Shown here: positions 15,962 through 26,687 of the stretch, in pieces
Layout of the letters: every line of letters begins with the position of its first letter
Numbering within the stretch: position 1 is the first letter of the stretch
From: Geobacteraceae bacterium GWC2_55_20
Lineage (GTDB): Bacteria > Desulfobacterota > Desulfuromonadia > Geobacterales > Pseudopelobacteraceae
DNA: 50,532 nucleotides
Assembly (NCBI GenBank): GCA_001802125.1
Contig: MGZK01000181.1
Location: 3,025-53,556, forward strand
Direction of reading: 5' to 3'
The notes under the pieces: generated by a model
Database searches by the model: none
What the model was told of the DNA's origin: nothing
The model's input: the letters and a program-made list of their open reading frames with translations, nothing else
Translations under genes and position numbers: made by a program

Positions 15962-18900
15962 TATCCAGCACCTCGCGTATTTTCATTAGCAGCTGCTTTG
16001 GGGAGTAGGGCTTGGCCAGGTAATTCATCCCGTTTTCAAAGCTGCCCTGCTTGATCAGCACATCTTCGGGGTAGCCGCTGCAGAACAGCACCCTGACCGC
16101 CGGATCAATGGCCCTGATCGCATCATAGACCTCGCGTCCCTTGAGCTTGGGCATGATCACATCCAGTATCACCAGGCTGATCCTGTCGCGGTTGTCCCGG
16201 AACTGATCCAGCGCCTCCTGGCCGTCCCCGGCCTCCAGCACCGAATAGCCGAACTCTTCCAGGATCTCCTTGGCCAGTATCCTGGCGGCTTGGTTATCTT
16301 CCGCGACCAGCACCAGATCGCTGCCCTGCCGCACCGGCGCGCCCTCCTCCGGCGACAGTGCGGCAGGAACCGGCAATCCGGTCAAAAGCGGAAGATAGAT
16401 CTGCATGACCGTGCCAAGCCCGATGGAGCTCTGACAGGTTATGTATCCGTTATGCTTCTTGACTATGCCGTAGACGATCGAGAGTCCCAGGCCGGTGCCC
16501 TTGCCGAGATCCTTGGTGGTATAAAACGGTTCGAAAATGTGCCGGGCGGTTTCCTCGTCCATCCCCTCACCGCTGTCGGTAAAGGTCAGCAAGGCATAAT
16601 CTCCGGCTTGGCCGAAGCCCCTGGATATCACGAAATCGGAGTCAAGCGTGACCATCTCGGTCGCTATCACTATCGAGCCGCCGTTCGGCATGGCATCGCG
16701 GGCATTGGTGGCCAGATTCATCAGCACCTGCTCGATCTGCCCGCTGTCGGCCATCACCGGCAGTCCCTCTACCGACGGGTATATTTCCAGGTTGATGTCC
16801 TCGCTGATCAGGCGACGCAGGAGTTGCTGGACCCTGGCCAGTATCTCGTTGAGATCGATCGCAACCGGGCAGGTGACCTGCTTGCGGCTGAAGGCCAGCA
16901 ACCCCTGGGTCAGGCTGGCGCCCCGCTCGGCGGTTTCGATGATCTGGCCGGCGCTCTTCTTGAAGGGGCTGTCGTCCGGCAGCTTGAGCTGCATGATGCT
17001 GGAATAGCCGATTATTGCGGTGAGGATGTTATTGAAGTCGTGGGCAATGCCTCCGGCCAGCTGCCCGATGGCCTCCATCTTCTGTGAATGGCGCAACTGG
17101 CTTTCAAGCTGCTTGCGATCGGTAACATCCTCCTTGATACCGATAAAATGGGTGATGACGCCGTTTTCATCCCTGATGGGGGCGATCAGCGCCTGCTCCC
17201 AGTACAGCTCCCCGTTCTTTTTGCGGTTATGGAATTCGCCGCGCCACTCCCCGCCGGAAAGGATCGTTTCCCACAGCTGACGATATTCCCCGGTGCTGGT
17301 TTCCCCCGATTTGAGTATGCTGGGCGTCCTGCCGATGGCCTCTTCAGGAAGGTAGCCGGTCAGCCGGGAAAAGTGCGGATTGACATACTCGATCACCCCG
17401 CGCGGATCGGTAATGATGATCGAAGCCGGGTTCTGCTCGACCGCCACCGAAAGTTTATGCAGGTGCTCTTCCGCTTTTTTCCTTTCGGACAGCTCACGCC
17501 GGAATTTATCGTTGAGCCGGGCATTTTCCAGCGCCAGCGAGGCCAGCTCCCCGAAATGGCACAGCAGGTCCATCTGTTCAGCGCTGATTTCCGTATCGCG
17601 GTCAATGAACGCCAGCCCCAGCGTCCCGATCACCTCTCCGCCGGAGGTGAGCGGCACGCCAGCCATCGCATGCAGGCAATCCCTGTCCGGATCCGGCAGG
17701 CGCCCTTCCCAGCGGCAGTAATCAGCGACCTGGACCGGCTCCCTGTTCTCCCAGACACGGCCGGCAATCCCCTCACCCGGTTTGATCGGATGATGCACGA
17801 AACTGTCATAGACCCCGCTCTGGAACACCATCTCCATTTCATTGCCGGATGCGTTTACCAGGTAGACATAACAGTTTTCAGTACCGAGCAGGTTTCCGGC
17901 CCGGGTGACTATCGCCTGCAGGAGCCCGGCCACATCGTGACGGCAGAGCAGTCCGACCGTGGTCTCGTGCAGCGCCTGCAGGTACTCGTTCTGGCGGTGC
18001 AGAAGCTGCTCCGCCAGCTTGCGGGCGGTTATGTCGCGCACCACAGCCAAAATGGCCCTGTCCCCTTCATAATCTATCAGGCTGGCGCTGACCTCGACCA
18101 TCATCGGCGAATCTTGCTTGCGGCGATGCGCAGTTTCAAAGGCATGCTGCCCCTGTTCCATGACGCGTGCCACCCGTTCGGGGATATGCACGCTCTCTTC
18201 CGGAGTGTCCAGTTCCGCCACCGGCATGTTGACCAGCTCCAGATGGCTGTAACCATAGCGCTGGCTGGCTTCGTTGTTGGCCTCCTTGATCAGCCCGTCG
18301 GCGCCGATAATGAAGATGGCGTCCCCGGATTCCTCGAAGAAGATCCGGAACTTTTCTTCACTGGCGACGATGGCGGACTCGGCCTGTTTCCAGAGCGAGA
18401 TATCGCTGAAGCTGCCCCTGATCCCGGCATACTGTCCCTGGTGGTCGTAAACCGGGCGGCAGAGATGGTTGACCCAGCGGGTCTCGCCCTGCCTGGTCAG
18501 CAAACGAAATTCCAGCGGCTCGTTGAAATCGCAGCTACCGGCCATCCGGCAATGTTCGTCCCAGTGATCCCGGTCATCGGTGTGGATCATTTCGCACAAT
18601 ATTCCCGGATCGGCCTGGAACTCTTCCGGAGTATATCCGGTCAGTTCCAGGCAGCTGGGCGAAATGTAACTGATAGTCCGGCGGTCCACCGAAATAAGGA
18701 AGATCGTCTCGCTGGAAAAATCAACCACTGTGCGATACAGCACCTCGCGCCTGACAAGCTCGTCGTTCTGCCGGTCGATCTCGGACACCAAGCGGTTGAA
18801 AGAGTGGCCAAGAATGGCAATCTCATCGGAACCATCCACCGCGATCATGCGTTGATCGGCATTATTGGCGGAAAGCTTTTCCACGTGCCTGGTGAGCCGG

Positions 18901-19844
18901 ACGACCGGTTCGGTCAACTGCCCCAGATAGCGGCGCATGAGAATGAAGAGCGCAAGTGTAAGAACCGGCAGCACGGTTAATAATATGTTTCTCAGCTTGT
19001 TGATCGGCGCAAAGGCCTCTTCAACCGGGAAGTTGGCGCCCAGAATCCAGTTTTTGGTTTTGAGGTGCTTGAACGATGCCAGGGCATGCAACCCGCGTGA
19101 GTTGACCGTCTCGCCGGTCCCGTCAAACCCGGCCACGGCACGATCCAGAAGTTTGTTTACTCCGGCCGGAACATCCCTCTTCATGATGCGGTTCTTGTCC
19201 GGATGGAGCACCATCAGACGTTCGCTGTTGAAAAGGAACGGATACCCTTTTTTGCCGAACTTCACATTGGCCAATCGCCCGAGAAAGGACTCTCTGGCCA
19301 AGTCCACGCTGGCACCCACAACCCCCATCAGCGAACCGTCATGGTCGAACAGCGGCACGGTGAACATCACCGCCGGATGGTGATGCGCCTGAGATGAAAT
19401 GTAGGGGTCCGAGAGGAAAGGACGACGGCTGGCAATGGTTTGCGCAAGGTATTCGCGATACGAAAAATCCATTCCGACGCGCCGCAGCTCCAGCGGAAGT
19501 TCGGCCACCATTCTTCCGTGCGTATCAAAGAGGAACAGCCCGTTATCGAAATTTTTCAGGTGTTCGTCCTGCTGTTTGAGGTAGGTCAGGGCCTGTTCCG
19601 GATCGTTGACCATGGCTCTGGTGATTTTTCGGGAAATGTCTTGCAGAATATCCCCGGATGAAGTGATATTGCGGTCGATTTCATCCGCCAGTATGGAGAC
19701 CATCTGGTACTGCTGGTTGAAGATCGTCTCTTTGATATGGCTCCGCACCAGGGAATATACCAGGAAAAGCAACGCGGCCAGCGTGAGCGTCATCGCCAGC
19801 GGCAACAACAGCGTGATTTTGGTTTTAAGGGTGAAGCGCGGCAT
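15951..19844 (-). CDS. Hybrid sensor histidine kinase with dCACHE, PAS, GAF and receiver domains
   Basis: A membrane sensor of about 1297 residues. In order: a transmembrane helix (about 7-29), an extracytoplasmic dCACHE sensor (about 40-270), a second helix (about 283-300), HAMP, two PAS domains, GAF, a third PAS, HisKA with His935 in GGIAHDFNN, HATPase ([23 protein letters not shown]) and a C-terminal receiver with Asp1228 in VILDVIMPK. Such hybrids autophosphorylate on His and pass phosphate to their own receiver. The start at 19844 ([10 protein letters not shown]) is chosen because the first helix then follows at once; none of the possible starts up to 19928 has a good ribosome site. It is co-transcribed with the HD-GYP regulator it overlaps. 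The dCACHE ligand is unknown. Confidence 0.92.
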   Translation of the reverse strand: MPRFTLKTKITLLLPLAMTLTLAALLFLVYSLVRSHIKETIFNQQYQMVSILADEIDRNITSSGDILQDISRKITRAMVNDPEQALTYLKQQDEHLKNFDNGLFLFDTHGRMVAELPLELRRVGMDFSYREYLAQTIASRRPFLSDPYISSQAHHHPAVMFTVPLFDHDGSLMGVVGASVDLARESFLGRLANVKFGKKGYPFLFNSERLMVLHPDKNRIMKRDVPAGVNKLLDRAVAGFDGTGETVNSRGLHALASFKHLKTKNWILGANFPVEEAFAPINKLRNILLTVLPVLTLALFILMRRYLGQLTEPVVRLTRHVEKLSANNADQRMIAVDGSDEIAILGHSFNRLVSEIDRQNDELVRREVLYRTVVDFSSETIFLISVDRRTISYISPSCLELTGYTPEEFQADPGILCEMIHTDDRDHWDEHCRMAGSCDFNEPLEFRLLTRQGETRWVNHLCRPVYDHQGQYAGIRGSFSDISLWKQAESAIVASEEKFRIFFEESGDAIFIIGADGLIKEANNEASQRYGYSHLELVNMPVAELDTPEESVHIPERVARVMEQGQHAFETAHRRKQDSPMMVEVSASLIDYEGDRAILAVVRDITARKLAEQLLHRQNEYLQALHETTVGLLCRHDVAGLLQAIVTRAGNLLGTENCYVYLVNASGNEMEMVFQSGVYDSFVHHPIKPGEGIAGRVWENREPVQVADYCRWEGRLPDPDRDCLHAMAGVPLTSGGEVIGTLGLAFIDRDTEISAEQMDLLCHFGELASLALENARLNDKFRRELSERKKAEEHLHKLSVAVEQNPASIIITDPRGVIEYVNPHFSRLTGYLPEEAIGRTPSILKSGETSTGEYRQLWETILSGGEWRGEFHNRKKNGELYWEQALIAPIRDENGVITHFIGIKEDVTDRKQLESQLRHSQKMEAIGQLAGGIAHDFNNILTAIIGYSSIMQLKLPDDSPFKKSAGQIIETAERGASLTQGLLAFSRKQVTCPVAIDLNEILARVQQLLRRLISEDINLEIYPSVEGLPVMADSGQIEQVLMNLATNARDAMPNGGSIVIATEMVTLDSDFVISRGFGQAGDYALLTFTDSGEGMDEETARHIFEPFYTTKDLGKGTGLGLSIVYGIVKKHNGYITCQSSIGLGTVMQIYLPLLTGLPVPAALSPEEGAPVRQGSDLVLVAEDNQAARILAKEILEEFGYSVLEAGDGQEALDQFRDNRDRISLVILDVIMPKLKGREVYDAIRAIDPAVRVLFCSGYPEDVLIKQGSFENGMNYLAKPYSPKQLLMKIREVLDNGH

Positions 19845-20007
19845 ATCGGCACCAACATTCTGCTGTGGGAATCGTGCAGTTCGCTGCAACAATAACATAG
19901 TTTTAAAGAATCGATATATTAAAATCACCGCCGTGAACCGCCACGCACCGGTCGCCGCAGCAACCGTTTCGGACTGAATTATCGACTGATTTCAGGCAAC
20001 TTTTCTT

Positions 20008-20036
20008 TGGACAATAGCGGGGTCATCAAGTAATAT
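20008..20036 (+). promoter_or_regulatory. Candidate murA promoter
   Basis: TGGACA (20008-20013) and TAATAT (20031-20036) are 17 bp apart in the 298-bp gap between the divergent kinase and murA genes. The leader of about 100 nt contains a small hairpin (GCCCCG at 20105-20110 with CGGGGC at 20116-20121) just before the ribosome site. Nothing else was recognised in this gap. Confidence 0.45.
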
Positions 20037-20142
20037 GGCCATTTTTTCGTATTAAAATCTGTTTCCGGCATCGTTTGAGAAACTACTATTTCATCACCAC
20101 CCATGCCCCGCTGATCGGGGCAAAACCGGAAGGGGTATCTTT

Positions 20143-21396
20143 TTGGACAAGCTCATCATCAAAGGCGGAAAGAAACTGAAGGGCGACGTTACTGTCAGCG
20201 GTTCCAAGAATGCCGCTCTGCCGATCTTTGTCGCCACGATCCTGGCGCCCGGCATCAACCAGATCAGCAACGTGCCGTTCCTGCGAGACATCAACACCAC
20301 CATCAAGGTACTGGAGTCACTTGGCGCAAAGGTCGAAGGCAAAGGAAATATAGTCAAGATCGACTCTTCCGGCATCAACAGCCACGAAGCCACCTATGAC
20401 CTGGTCAAGACCATGCGCGCCTCGGTGCTGGTGCTGGGCCCGCTGCTGGCGCGCTTCGGCAAGGCGCGGGTCTCGCTGCCGGGGGGCTGCGCGATCGGCG
20501 CCAGACCGATCAACCTGCACCTGAAGGGTCTGCAGGCGCTGGGGGCCGAGATCGTGCTGGAGCATGGCTATGTCGAGGCACGCTGCAGGCGGCTTAAGGG
20601 GGCCCGCATCAATTTCGACGTTTCGACCGTGGGCGGCACCGAGCACCTGATGATGGCGGCCGCCACCGCCAAGGGCGAAACCGTGCTGGAAAACTCGGCC
20701 CGCGAACCGGAAATAGTTGACCTGGCCAATTATCTGAACCGCATGGGGGCCAGGATCGAGGGAGCCGGCACCGACACCATCCGTATCCAGGGCGTGACGG
20801 AACTATCCGCCGCCGACTACGAGGTCATGCCGGACCGCATCGAGGCCGGCACCTTCATGATTGCCGCTGCCATGACCGGAGGCGATATCAGGATCCACCG
20901 CATGAAGCTGGAACACCTGGACGCGCTGGCGTTCAAGATGCAGGACGCCGGCATCGAAATCACCAGCCGCGACGGAGTCGTACGGGTCAAGGGCCCCAGA
21001 AGAATCGGCGGCATCAACATCAAGACCCGTCCCTACCCCGGCTTTCCGACCGACATGCAGGCCCAGTTCATGGCGATGATGTGCGTGGCCGACGGCGCCA
21101 GCGTCATTTCGGAAAACATCTTCGAGAACCGTTTCATGCACGTATCCGAGCTGCAGCGTTTCGGCGCCGACATCACGATCGAGGGCAACACCGCCACGGT
21201 CAAGGGGGTCAAGAAGCTTTCCGGCGCTCCGGTGATGGCTACCGACCTGCGCGCCTCCGCCTCGCTGATACTGGCCGGACTGGCCGCGGATGGGACCACC
21301 GAAGTGACCCGCATCTACCACCTGGACCGCGGTTATGAATCCATCGAAAAGAAGCTGGCCGGACTTGGCGCGGATATTGTCAGAGTTAAAGAATAA
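20143..21396 (+). CDS. murA: UDP-N-acetylglucosamine 1-carboxyvinyltransferase MurA
   Basis: MurA adds enolpyruvate from PEP to UDP-GlcNAc, the first committed step of peptidoglycan synthesis, in the cytoplasm. The 417-residue length is standard. Lys22-Asn23 in SGSKNAALP and catalytic Cys116 in [11 protein letters not shown] are present; this cysteine form is the fosfomycin-sensitive type. The start is a TTG at 20143 with AAGGGG upstream, giving the family N-terminus [10 protein letters not shown] repeat element separates it from hisG, which may or may not share its transcript. Confidence 0.97.
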   Translation: MDKLIIKGGKKLKGDVTVSGSKNAALPIFVATILAPGINQISNVPFLRDINTTIKVLESLGAKVEGKGNIVKIDSSGINSHEATYDLVKTMRASVLVLGPLLARFGKARVSLPGGCAIGARPINLHLKGLQALGAEIVLEHGYVEARCRRLKGARINFDVSTVGGTEHLMMAAATAKGETVLENSAREPEIVDLANYLNRMGARIEGAGTDTIRIQGVTELSAADYEVMPDRIEAGTFMIAAAMTGGDIRIHRMKLEHLDALAFKMQDAGIEITSRDGVVRVKGPRRIGGINIKTRPYPGFPTDMQAQFMAMMCVADGASVISENIFENRFMHVSELQRFGADITIEGNTATVKGVKKLSGAPVMATDLRASASLILAGLAADGTTEVTRIYHLDRGYESIEKKLAGLGADIVRVKE

Positions 21397-21401
21397 ACCT
21401 A

Positions 21402-21558
21402 GAAAAACGGTTAACCGCCGATACACGCCGATACACGCCGAGAAATCAAAAGCTTGAACAAAATACTGATTTAACCATAAGGTGATTAACTTTTTGATGT
21501 AAGTTCTGGTTTTATCGGCGTGCATCCGATTTTCTCGGCGGTTAATTGCCGTTTATAG
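21402..21558 (-). repeat. MITE-like inverted-repeat element, copy C (inverted)
   Basis: The reverse complement of this stretch follows copy A (1721-1881) through its whole length with scattered substitutions. The terminal repeats are at about 21408-21421 and 21535-21548. One end carries a doubled GATACACGCC module. It occupies nearly the whole space between murA and hisG. Confidence 0.85.
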
Positions 21559-21576
21559 TTCTGCCATTAAAAACCA

Positions 21577-21595
21577 GGCGGTCACAAGGATCGCC
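21577..21595 (+). repeat. Small hairpin just upstream of hisG, a degenerate palindrome copy
   Basis: GGCGGTC (21577-21583) pairs with GATCGCC (21589-21595) around ACAAG, with one G-T pair. The sequence resembles the GATC form of the TAGGGGCG palindromes seen at 5741. It ends 17 nt before the hisG ATG, next to its weak ribosome site. Confidence 0.5.
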
Positions 21596-21612
21596 CTGCA
21601 AAGGTTCACAAC

Positions 21613-22260
21613 ATGTCTGATTTTATTACCATCGCGATCCCCAAGGGACGCATCCTGGAAGAGTCGGTCGAGCTGTTCGGCAAGATCGGCATCGACTGCC
21701 GCGAACTGCTCTCGGACTCGCGCAAGCTGATCTTCGAAAATGAAGAGCAGCGCATCCGCTACATGATCGTGCGGGCCACCGATGTGCCGACCTATGTGGA
21801 ATACGGCAGCGCAGACCTGGGCATCGTCGGCAAGGACACGCTGATGGAACAGGGCAAGGACGTCTACGAGCCGCTGGACCTGAAGTTCGGTTATTGCCGC
21901 ATGATGGTGGCCGAACCGGCCAACCTGGCCAAAAACGACGATCCCAGCGGCTGGTCCCATATCCGCATCGCCACCAAGTATCCCCACGTGACCGAGAGTT
22001 TCTTCGCCTCCAAAGGGATCCAGGTTGAAATCATCAAGCTCTACGGCTCGATCGAGCTGGCGCCGCTGGTGGGACTGGCCGAGCGGATCGTGGACCTGGT
22101 CTCCACCGGCGAAACCATGCGCCAGAACGGCCTGGTGGAAGTTGAGAACATCGCCGAGATCACCACCCGCCTGATCGTCAACCGGGCCAGCCTGAAAACC
22201 AAGCATGCCCGCATTTCCGCGATCATCAAGGGACTGGAAAAGGTTCTGCAGGAATCTTGA
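21613..22260 (+). CDS. hisG: ATP phosphoribosyltransferase, short form HisG
   Basis: HisG joins PRPP and ATP in the first step of histidine synthesis. At 215 residues it is the short (HisG-S) form, which lacks the C-terminal regulatory domain and normally needs HisZ as a partner; no hisZ gene lies in this window. Family blocks include IAIPKGRILEES, YVEYGSADLGIVGKD and the PRPP loop DLVSTGETMRQNGL. First of the his genes; a lipoprotein gene starts 12 nt after it. Confidence 0.95.
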   Translation: MSDFITIAIPKGRILEESVELFGKIGIDCRELLSDSRKLIFENEEQRIRYMIVRATDVPTYVEYGSADLGIVGKDTLMEQGKDVYEPLDLKFGYCRMMVAEPANLAKNDDPSGWSHIRIATKYPHVTESFFASKGIQVEIIKLYGSIELAPLVGLAERIVDLVSTGETMRQNGLVEVENIAEITTRLIVNRASLKTKHARISAIIKGLEKVLQES

Positions 22261-22271
22261 AGGGAGTCTGT

Positions 22272-22793
22272 ATGCGAGTATTATTCACTCTGGCCGTGGC
22301 AATGCTTTTTGCCTTCATGCTCGCCTCTTGCTCGACAACGAAAACGGCGGCAACAGATCCTGGCAGCGACGGGAGCAACCAGAAAGCGGCCGCGGCGTCA
22401 GCCCCGCTCTACCCGGAAATCGCCGCCTGGCTCGAACAGAACAAAATGACCGTGAACGCAGGCCTGGCCAATGTTCCCGAACCGGCCCAGGCTTTTTCCC
22501 AGGGTGCCGTGATCGCCATCGGCGAGGGTTTCCCGCTGGCCGACTCCGAAGACCCGGGCAAAAAGCGCCTTACAGCGATCCGGGCCGCTGAAACCGCGGC
22601 CCAGCGCAATATGCTGGAGTTCTTTGCCAGCTCCGCCGCCAGCAACGAACTGCGTTTCGACACCTACACCGTACAGCTGGAAGGCTTTCTGAAAGGCGCC
22701 GTGATCGTGGCCAGCGACTACAACCCCGACCGCGAACGGGCCGCGATCCTGCTCAAACTGGACCTGAAGGGCGCAAAGAGTTTCACCAAGTAA
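22272..22793 (+). CDS. Small lipoprotein of unknown function, LPP20-like
   Basis: A 173-residue protein with a lipoprotein signal: a hydrophobic stretch and lipobox LASC, with the lipidated Cys at residue 20. After a low-complexity linker comes a folded part with ETAAQRNMLEFF and a VASDYNPDRERAAILLKL end that resembles LPP20-type domains; the match is by eye only. The start at 22272 is chosen because AGGGAG lies upstream and the signal peptide then begins at once. It sits between hisG and hisD, 12 and 16 nt away, and so is probably co-transcribed with histidine genes. No link to histidine is apparent. Confidence 0.75.
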   Translation: MRVLFTLAVAMLFAFMLASCSTTKTAATDPGSDGSNQKAAAASAPLYPEIAAWLEQNKMTVNAGLANVPEPAQAFSQGAVIAIGEGFPLADSEDPGKKRLTAIRAAETAAQRNMLEFFASSAASNELRFDTYTVQLEGFLKGAVIVASDYNPDRERAAILLKLDLKGAKSFTK

Positions 22794-22809
22794 ATATCCG
22801 GAGAGAACG

Positions 22810-24102
22810 ATGCTTTTTCTTAACATTGCCGACACCGATTTCAACACCAAATTTGACACCATCCTTTCGCGTAGCGAAGAGACCGGCCGCGAGGTCGAGC
22901 AGACCGTACTGGACATCATCGCCGATGTCCGCCTGCGGGGCGATGCAGCGCTGCTGGAGCTGACCCGCCGCTTCGACCGCCTGGAAGCGGACGCAATGGC
23001 GGAACTGGAAGTATCGATCACCGAGATCGAAGCGGCTTTCGCGCTGGTTTCCGCCGAGGAAATCGCCGCGCTGAAACTGGCCTGCGAACGGGTGGCGCGC
23101 TTCCACGAGAAGCAGAAACAGCAGACCTGGATCTCGACCGAAGAGCCGGACATCATGCTGGGTCAGAAGGTGACCCCGCTGGCGCGGGTCGGCATCTACG
23201 TGCCGGGAGGCAAGGCCAGCTATCCCAGCAGCGTGATCATGAACGCCGTTCCGGCCCGTGTGGCCGGAGTCGGTGAAATCATCATGGTGGCGCCGACCCC
23301 GGGAGGGGAGATCAACCCGCATGTGCTGGTGGCAGCCAACCTGGCGGGCGTGGACCGCATCTTCCGTATCGGCGGCGCCCAGGCCGTAGCCGCGCTGGCC
23401 TACGGCACCGATACGATTCCCAAGGTGGACAAGATCACCGGACCGGGCAACATCTATGTCGCCACCGCCAAGAAGCTGGTCTTCGGCCAGGTCGGAATCG
23501 ACATGATCGCCGGTCCCAGCGAGATCCTGGTGATCAGCGACGGCAGCGGCACTCCGGCCCACATCGCCGCCGACCTGCTCTCCCAGGCCGAGCATGACGA
23601 GCTGGCCTCGTCGATCCTGATCACAACCGACCGTTCCTTTGCCGAAAAAGTGGCGGCGGAAGTGGAGCTGCAGATAGCCCAACTGTCACGCGAAACCATT
23701 GCCCGGGCCTCCTGGGACAAGTACGGTGCGATCATCGTGGCCGATACGCTTGACGAGGTAATCGCCTTCTCCAACCGCATCGCCCCGGAGCACCTGGAAC
23801 TGGCGGTCCGCGACCCGTTCGCGATCCTGCCGCAGATCACCAACGCCGGCGCAATCTTCATGGGGCACTGGACCCCGGAGGCGGCCGGAGACTATCTGGC
23901 CGGCCCGAACCACACACTGCCCACCGGCGGCACGGCGCGCTTCTTTTCGCCGCTCTCGGTGGACGATTTCGTCAAGAAATCATCGATCGTCTATTTTTCC
24001 GAAGCCGGCTTGAAACGGCTCGGCAAGGATATTGTACGGATTGCCGGACTGGAAGGGCTGGAAGCGCACGCCAAATCGGTCAGCAAGCGTCTGGAGAAAT
24101 GA
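22810..24102 (+). CDS. hisD: Histidinol dehydrogenase HisD
   Basis: HisD carries out the last two steps of histidine synthesis, oxidising histidinol to histidine with NAD and a zinc ion. The 430-residue protein shows the family blocks [38 protein letters not shown] (zinc ligands) and [18 protein letters not shown] precedes the ATG. It ends 1 nt before hisC. Confidence 0.97.
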   Translation: MLFLNIADTDFNTKFDTILSRSEETGREVEQTVLDIIADVRLRGDAALLELTRRFDRLEADAMAELEVSITEIEAAFALVSAEEIAALKLACERVARFHEKQKQQTWISTEEPDIMLGQKVTPLARVGIYVPGGKASYPSSVIMNAVPARVAGVGEIIMVAPTPGGEINPHVLVAANLAGVDRIFRIGGAQAVAALAYGTDTIPKVDKITGPGNIYVATAKKLVFGQVGIDMIAGPSEILVISDGSGTPAHIAADLLSQAEHDELASSILITTDRSFAEKVAAEVELQIAQLSRETIARASWDKYGAIIVADTLDEVIAFSNRIAPEHLELAVRDPFAILPQITNAGAIFMGHWTPEAAGDYLAGPNHTLPTGGTARFFSPLSVDDFVKKSSIVYFSEAGLKRLGKDIVRIAGLEGLEAHAKSVSKRLEK

Positions 24103-24103
24103 A

Positions 24104-25156
24104 ATGAGTTATCTTCGCCCCAATATAGAAGCGATGCAGGGTTACGTTCCCGGTTTCCAGCCGCCGGATATCGCCTCCTGGATCAAGCTCAACACCAACG
24201 AGAACTCGTATCCGCCCTCGCCAATGGTAGTCGAAGCCATCCTGGCCGAACTGGGCAGCGACGGCACCAACCTGCACACCTACCCCAGCGCGTCCAGCCA
24301 GCTGCTGCGCGAGGAGGCGGGGCGGCTGTACGGCTTCGATCCCTCCTGGATCATCATGGCCAACGGCTCGGACGAGGTGCTCAACAACCTGATCCGCGCC
24401 TGCGCCGCCGAAGGAGAGGAGATCGGCTACGTCCACCCCTCCTATTCCTATTACGCCACACTGGCCGAGATCCAGGGTGCCAGGGTACGCACATTCGGAC
24501 TGACCGATGATTTCCGCATCGCCTGTTTTCCCGAGCGTTACGAAGGGAAGCTTTTTTTCCTGACCACCCCCAACGCGCCGCTCGGTCCGGCATTTCCCGT
24601 TGAATACATCGAAGAGCTGGCCCGTCGCTGTGCAGGGATGCTGGTATTGGATGAAACCTATGCCGACTTTGCCGGAAGCACGGCGCTGGAGCTGGTCAGA
24701 AAATACGACAACGTGGTGGTTACCCGCAGCCTTTCCAAAAGCTATGCGCTGGCCGGCATGCGCCTGGGGCTGGCGATTGCACGCCCCGAGACAATAGCGG
24801 CACTGGACAAGATCCGCGACCACTATAACCTGGATCGTCTGGCCCAGGCGGCCTGCGTGGCCGCACTCAAAGACCAGGCATACTTGAATCAGTGCTGCCT
24901 GAAAATCCGTGAAACACGGGAATGGTTCTCGGCTGAATTACGTGCCCTTGGCTACAACGTCATCCCGTCCCAAGGCAACTATGTTTTTGCGGCGCCAGCG
25001 GACAAAAATGGCAAGCGGGTTTACGAGGGTCTGTTCAAGCGCAAGATCCTGGTACGTTACTTTTCCGATCCGCTATTGTGCCACGGCCTGCGGATTTCGA
25101 TCGGCACGCAATCGGAGATGGAGAAGACACTGGCAGCAATCAAAGATATCGGGTAA
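24104..25156 (+). CDS. hisC: Histidinol-phosphate aminotransferase HisC
   Basis: HisC is a PLP enzyme that converts imidazole acetol phosphate to histidinol phosphate. The 350-residue protein has [12 protein letters not shown] near the start and the PLP lysine Lys212 in [14 protein letters not shown]. The ATG at 24104 is only one base after the hisD stop; the frame upstream overlaps hisD and is not used. A small oddity is NAPLG at about 157-161, where most relatives have N-x-P-T/S-G. Confidence 0.95.
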   Translation: MSYLRPNIEAMQGYVPGFQPPDIASWIKLNTNENSYPPSPMVVEAILAELGSDGTNLHTYPSASSQLLREEAGRLYGFDPSWIIMANGSDEVLNNLIRACAAEGEEIGYVHPSYSYYATLAEIQGARVRTFGLTDDFRIACFPERYEGKLFFLTTPNAPLGPAFPVEYIEELARRCAGMLVLDETYADFAGSTALELVRKYDNVVVTRSLSKSYALAGMRLGLAIARPETIAALDKIRDHYNLDRLAQAACVAALKDQAYLNQCCLKIRETREWFSAELRALGYNVIPSQGNYVFAAPADKNGKRVYEGLFKRKILVRYFSDPLLCHGLRISIGTQSEMEKTLAAIKDIG

Positions 25157-25169
25157 TCCGGGAGGATAT

Positions 25170-25757
25170 ATGAGCCGCACTGCAACGATCGAAAGAATCA
25201 CCAATGAAACCAGGATCAAGCTGTCGCTGGATGTGGACGGAAGCGGCGAAGCCAGGATCTGCACCTCGGTTCCTTTCCTGGATCACATGCTGAACCTTTT
25301 TGCCCGCCACGGCCTTTTCAACCTGGAGGTCGAAGCCTGCGGCGACATCGACATCGACTTTCACCACACGGTCGAGGATATCGGCATCGTGCTGGGCGAG
25401 GCCTTCAAGCAGGCGCTGGGGGACAAGAAGGGCATCCGGCGCTACGGCCAGGCCAGCGTGCCTATGGACGAGACCCTGGCCAGCGTGGCGGTGGACATCT
25501 CCGGCCGCCCCTACCTGGTTTACCATGTCAACCTGCCCAAGGTTAAAATCGGCGAGTTCGACGTGGAACTGGCGCGGGAGTTTTTCCAGGCCTTCGCCAA
25601 CCATTGCGGGCTGAACCTGCACATCAACGTGATGTACGGCGACAACGTGCACCACATCATCGAGGCCTGCTTCAAGGCCTGCGCCAGGGCCATGGACATC
25701 GCCACCCAGCTGGACCCACGGGTCAAGGACGTCATGTCCACCAAGGGCGTTTTGTAA
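25170..25757 (+). CDS. hisB: Imidazoleglycerol-phosphate dehydratase HisB
   Basis: HisB removes water from imidazole glycerol phosphate, the sixth step of histidine synthesis. The 195-residue single-domain form has the two manganese-binding motifs, [16 protein letters not shown] and [15 protein letters not shown], plus [20 protein letters not shown] precedes the ATG at 25170. It is the last gene of this run; hisH, hisA, hisF and hisI are not in the window. A strong inverted repeat follows. Confidence 0.97.
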   Translation: MSRTATIERITNETRIKLSLDVDGSGEARICTSVPFLDHMLNLFARHGLFNLEVEACGDIDIDFHHTVEDIGIVLGEAFKQALGDKKGIRRYGQASVPMDETLASVAVDISGRPYLVYHVNLPKVKIGEFDVELAREFFQAFANHCGLNLHINVMYGDNVHHIIEACFKACARAMDIATQLDPRVKDVMSTKGVL

Positions 25758-25773
25758 CAGAATCAAATAGCTA

Positions 25774-25822
25774 TCAATGACAAAGGGGCGCCTCCTGCCG
25801 GAGAGCGCCCCTTTGTCATTGA
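25774..25822. terminator. Perfect 18-bp inverted repeat between convergent hisB and the CpoB-like gene
   Basis: TCAATGACAAAGGGGCGC (25774-25791) is exactly complementary to 25805-25822, with a 13-nt loop that itself contains TCC/GGA. The CCCCTTT part of the stem gives a short U-run. The site lies between two genes that face each other, so it probably ends both transcripts. Confidence 0.8.
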
Positions 25823-25841
25823 AAATCCGGGACAGCCAGAA

Positions 25842-26687
25842 CTATTTGATCTCTTTCAACATGACCTTGGCCCTTTTGGCCTCTTCGCTTTTCGGGAACG
25901 CTTCAAGCAGTTTTTTCAGCACATACTTGGCGCTCTTGGGATCGTTGATCGCATTGAAGGCCATCGCCTGCTTCAGCATCGCGGCGGCGACCTTCTCCTT
26001 ACCGGGATAGTTCTTGATCACCTCCTGGTAGGCCAGGATCGCCGGTTCATAACTTTTTTCGTTGTAGTGGGTCTCACCGATCCAGAAGTGGGCATTGGCC
26101 GCCAGTTCATGCTGCGGGTTCTGTTCGAGGAATTTGGCGAACAGTTCGCGGGCGCCCGGCATGTCACCACCTTTGAACGTCTCCAGCCCTTTCGTGTACA
26201 GTGCGTCGGGCGTAAGCAGCGCAGCCGCGGATTCCGTTTTCCTGGCCTGAATAAGCTCGGTCAGTTTCCTGGTCAGATCGTCAATAGCCGTCTGTTGCTT
26301 AAGAATTCGATCTTCAAGGGCAATGATCCGTTTATCGGCGTCTTCACGGTAACGGGTCAGATCTTCCTCCGGTTTTTTCAAAGCAATGAACACATCATCC
26401 AATTTGCCGTTCAATGCCCGCAGTTCACTCTTTGTGCTGTCAATTGTCGCCATGGTATCGGCCGACATCTTACGCACCGCGGTCACATCCGACTTGAAGC
26501 CCTTCTCGATAGAAACGACACTGAGCTTGGTCTCCTCGCGCACCGCCGCCAGATCGCGATCAACCGTGTACATGCGGGTCTTGATGGAGTCTATATCATT
26601 GCGAACATTATCCAGTGCGCCCTGGGAAGCGCAACCGGACAGACATAACAGGCAAACCAGCGGAGCGACATGCTTAATTTTTATCAT
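25842..26687 (-). CDS. Lipoprotein with coiled coil and TPR repeats, CpoB/YbgF-like
   Basis: A 281-residue exported protein with a lipobox (LSGC, followed by ASQG), a long coiled coil (about 30-150) and a C-terminal TPR domain with the YbgF-type spacing (ALYTKGLETFKGGD, AHFWIGETHYNEKSYEPAILAYQEV). In Escherichia coli CpoB is soluble and periplasmic and works with Tol-Pal and PBP1B during division. This lipid-anchored form lacks a tol-pal neighbourhood here, so the role is uncertain. Two adjacent ATGs exist (26690 and 26687); GGAG is better placed for the second. Confidence 0.8.
   Translation of the reverse strand: MIKIKHVAPLVCLLCLSGCASQGALDNVRNDIDSIKTRMYTVDRDLAAVREETKLSVVSIEKGFKSDVTAVRKMSADTMATIDSTKSELRALNGKLDDVFIALKKPEEDLTRYREDADKRIIALEDRILKQQTAIDDLTRKLTELIQARKTESAAALLTPDALYTKGLETFKGGDMPGARELFAKFLEQNPQHELAANAHFWIGETHYNEKSYEPAILAYQEVIKNYPGKEKVAAAMLKQAMAFNAINDPKSAKYVLKKLLEAFPKSEEAKRAKVMLKEIK

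Noticed and set aside
14879-16054. A 391-codon plus-strand frame opposite the HD-GYP gene
   Set aside because: The opposite strand encodes receiver and HD-GYP motifs with all catalytic residues; this is a shadow.
17088-18980. Long antisense frame of 630 codons within the histidine kinase gene
   Set aside because: It is the mirror frame of a GC-rich coding region with clear kinase domains on the other strand; no ribosome site or family features.
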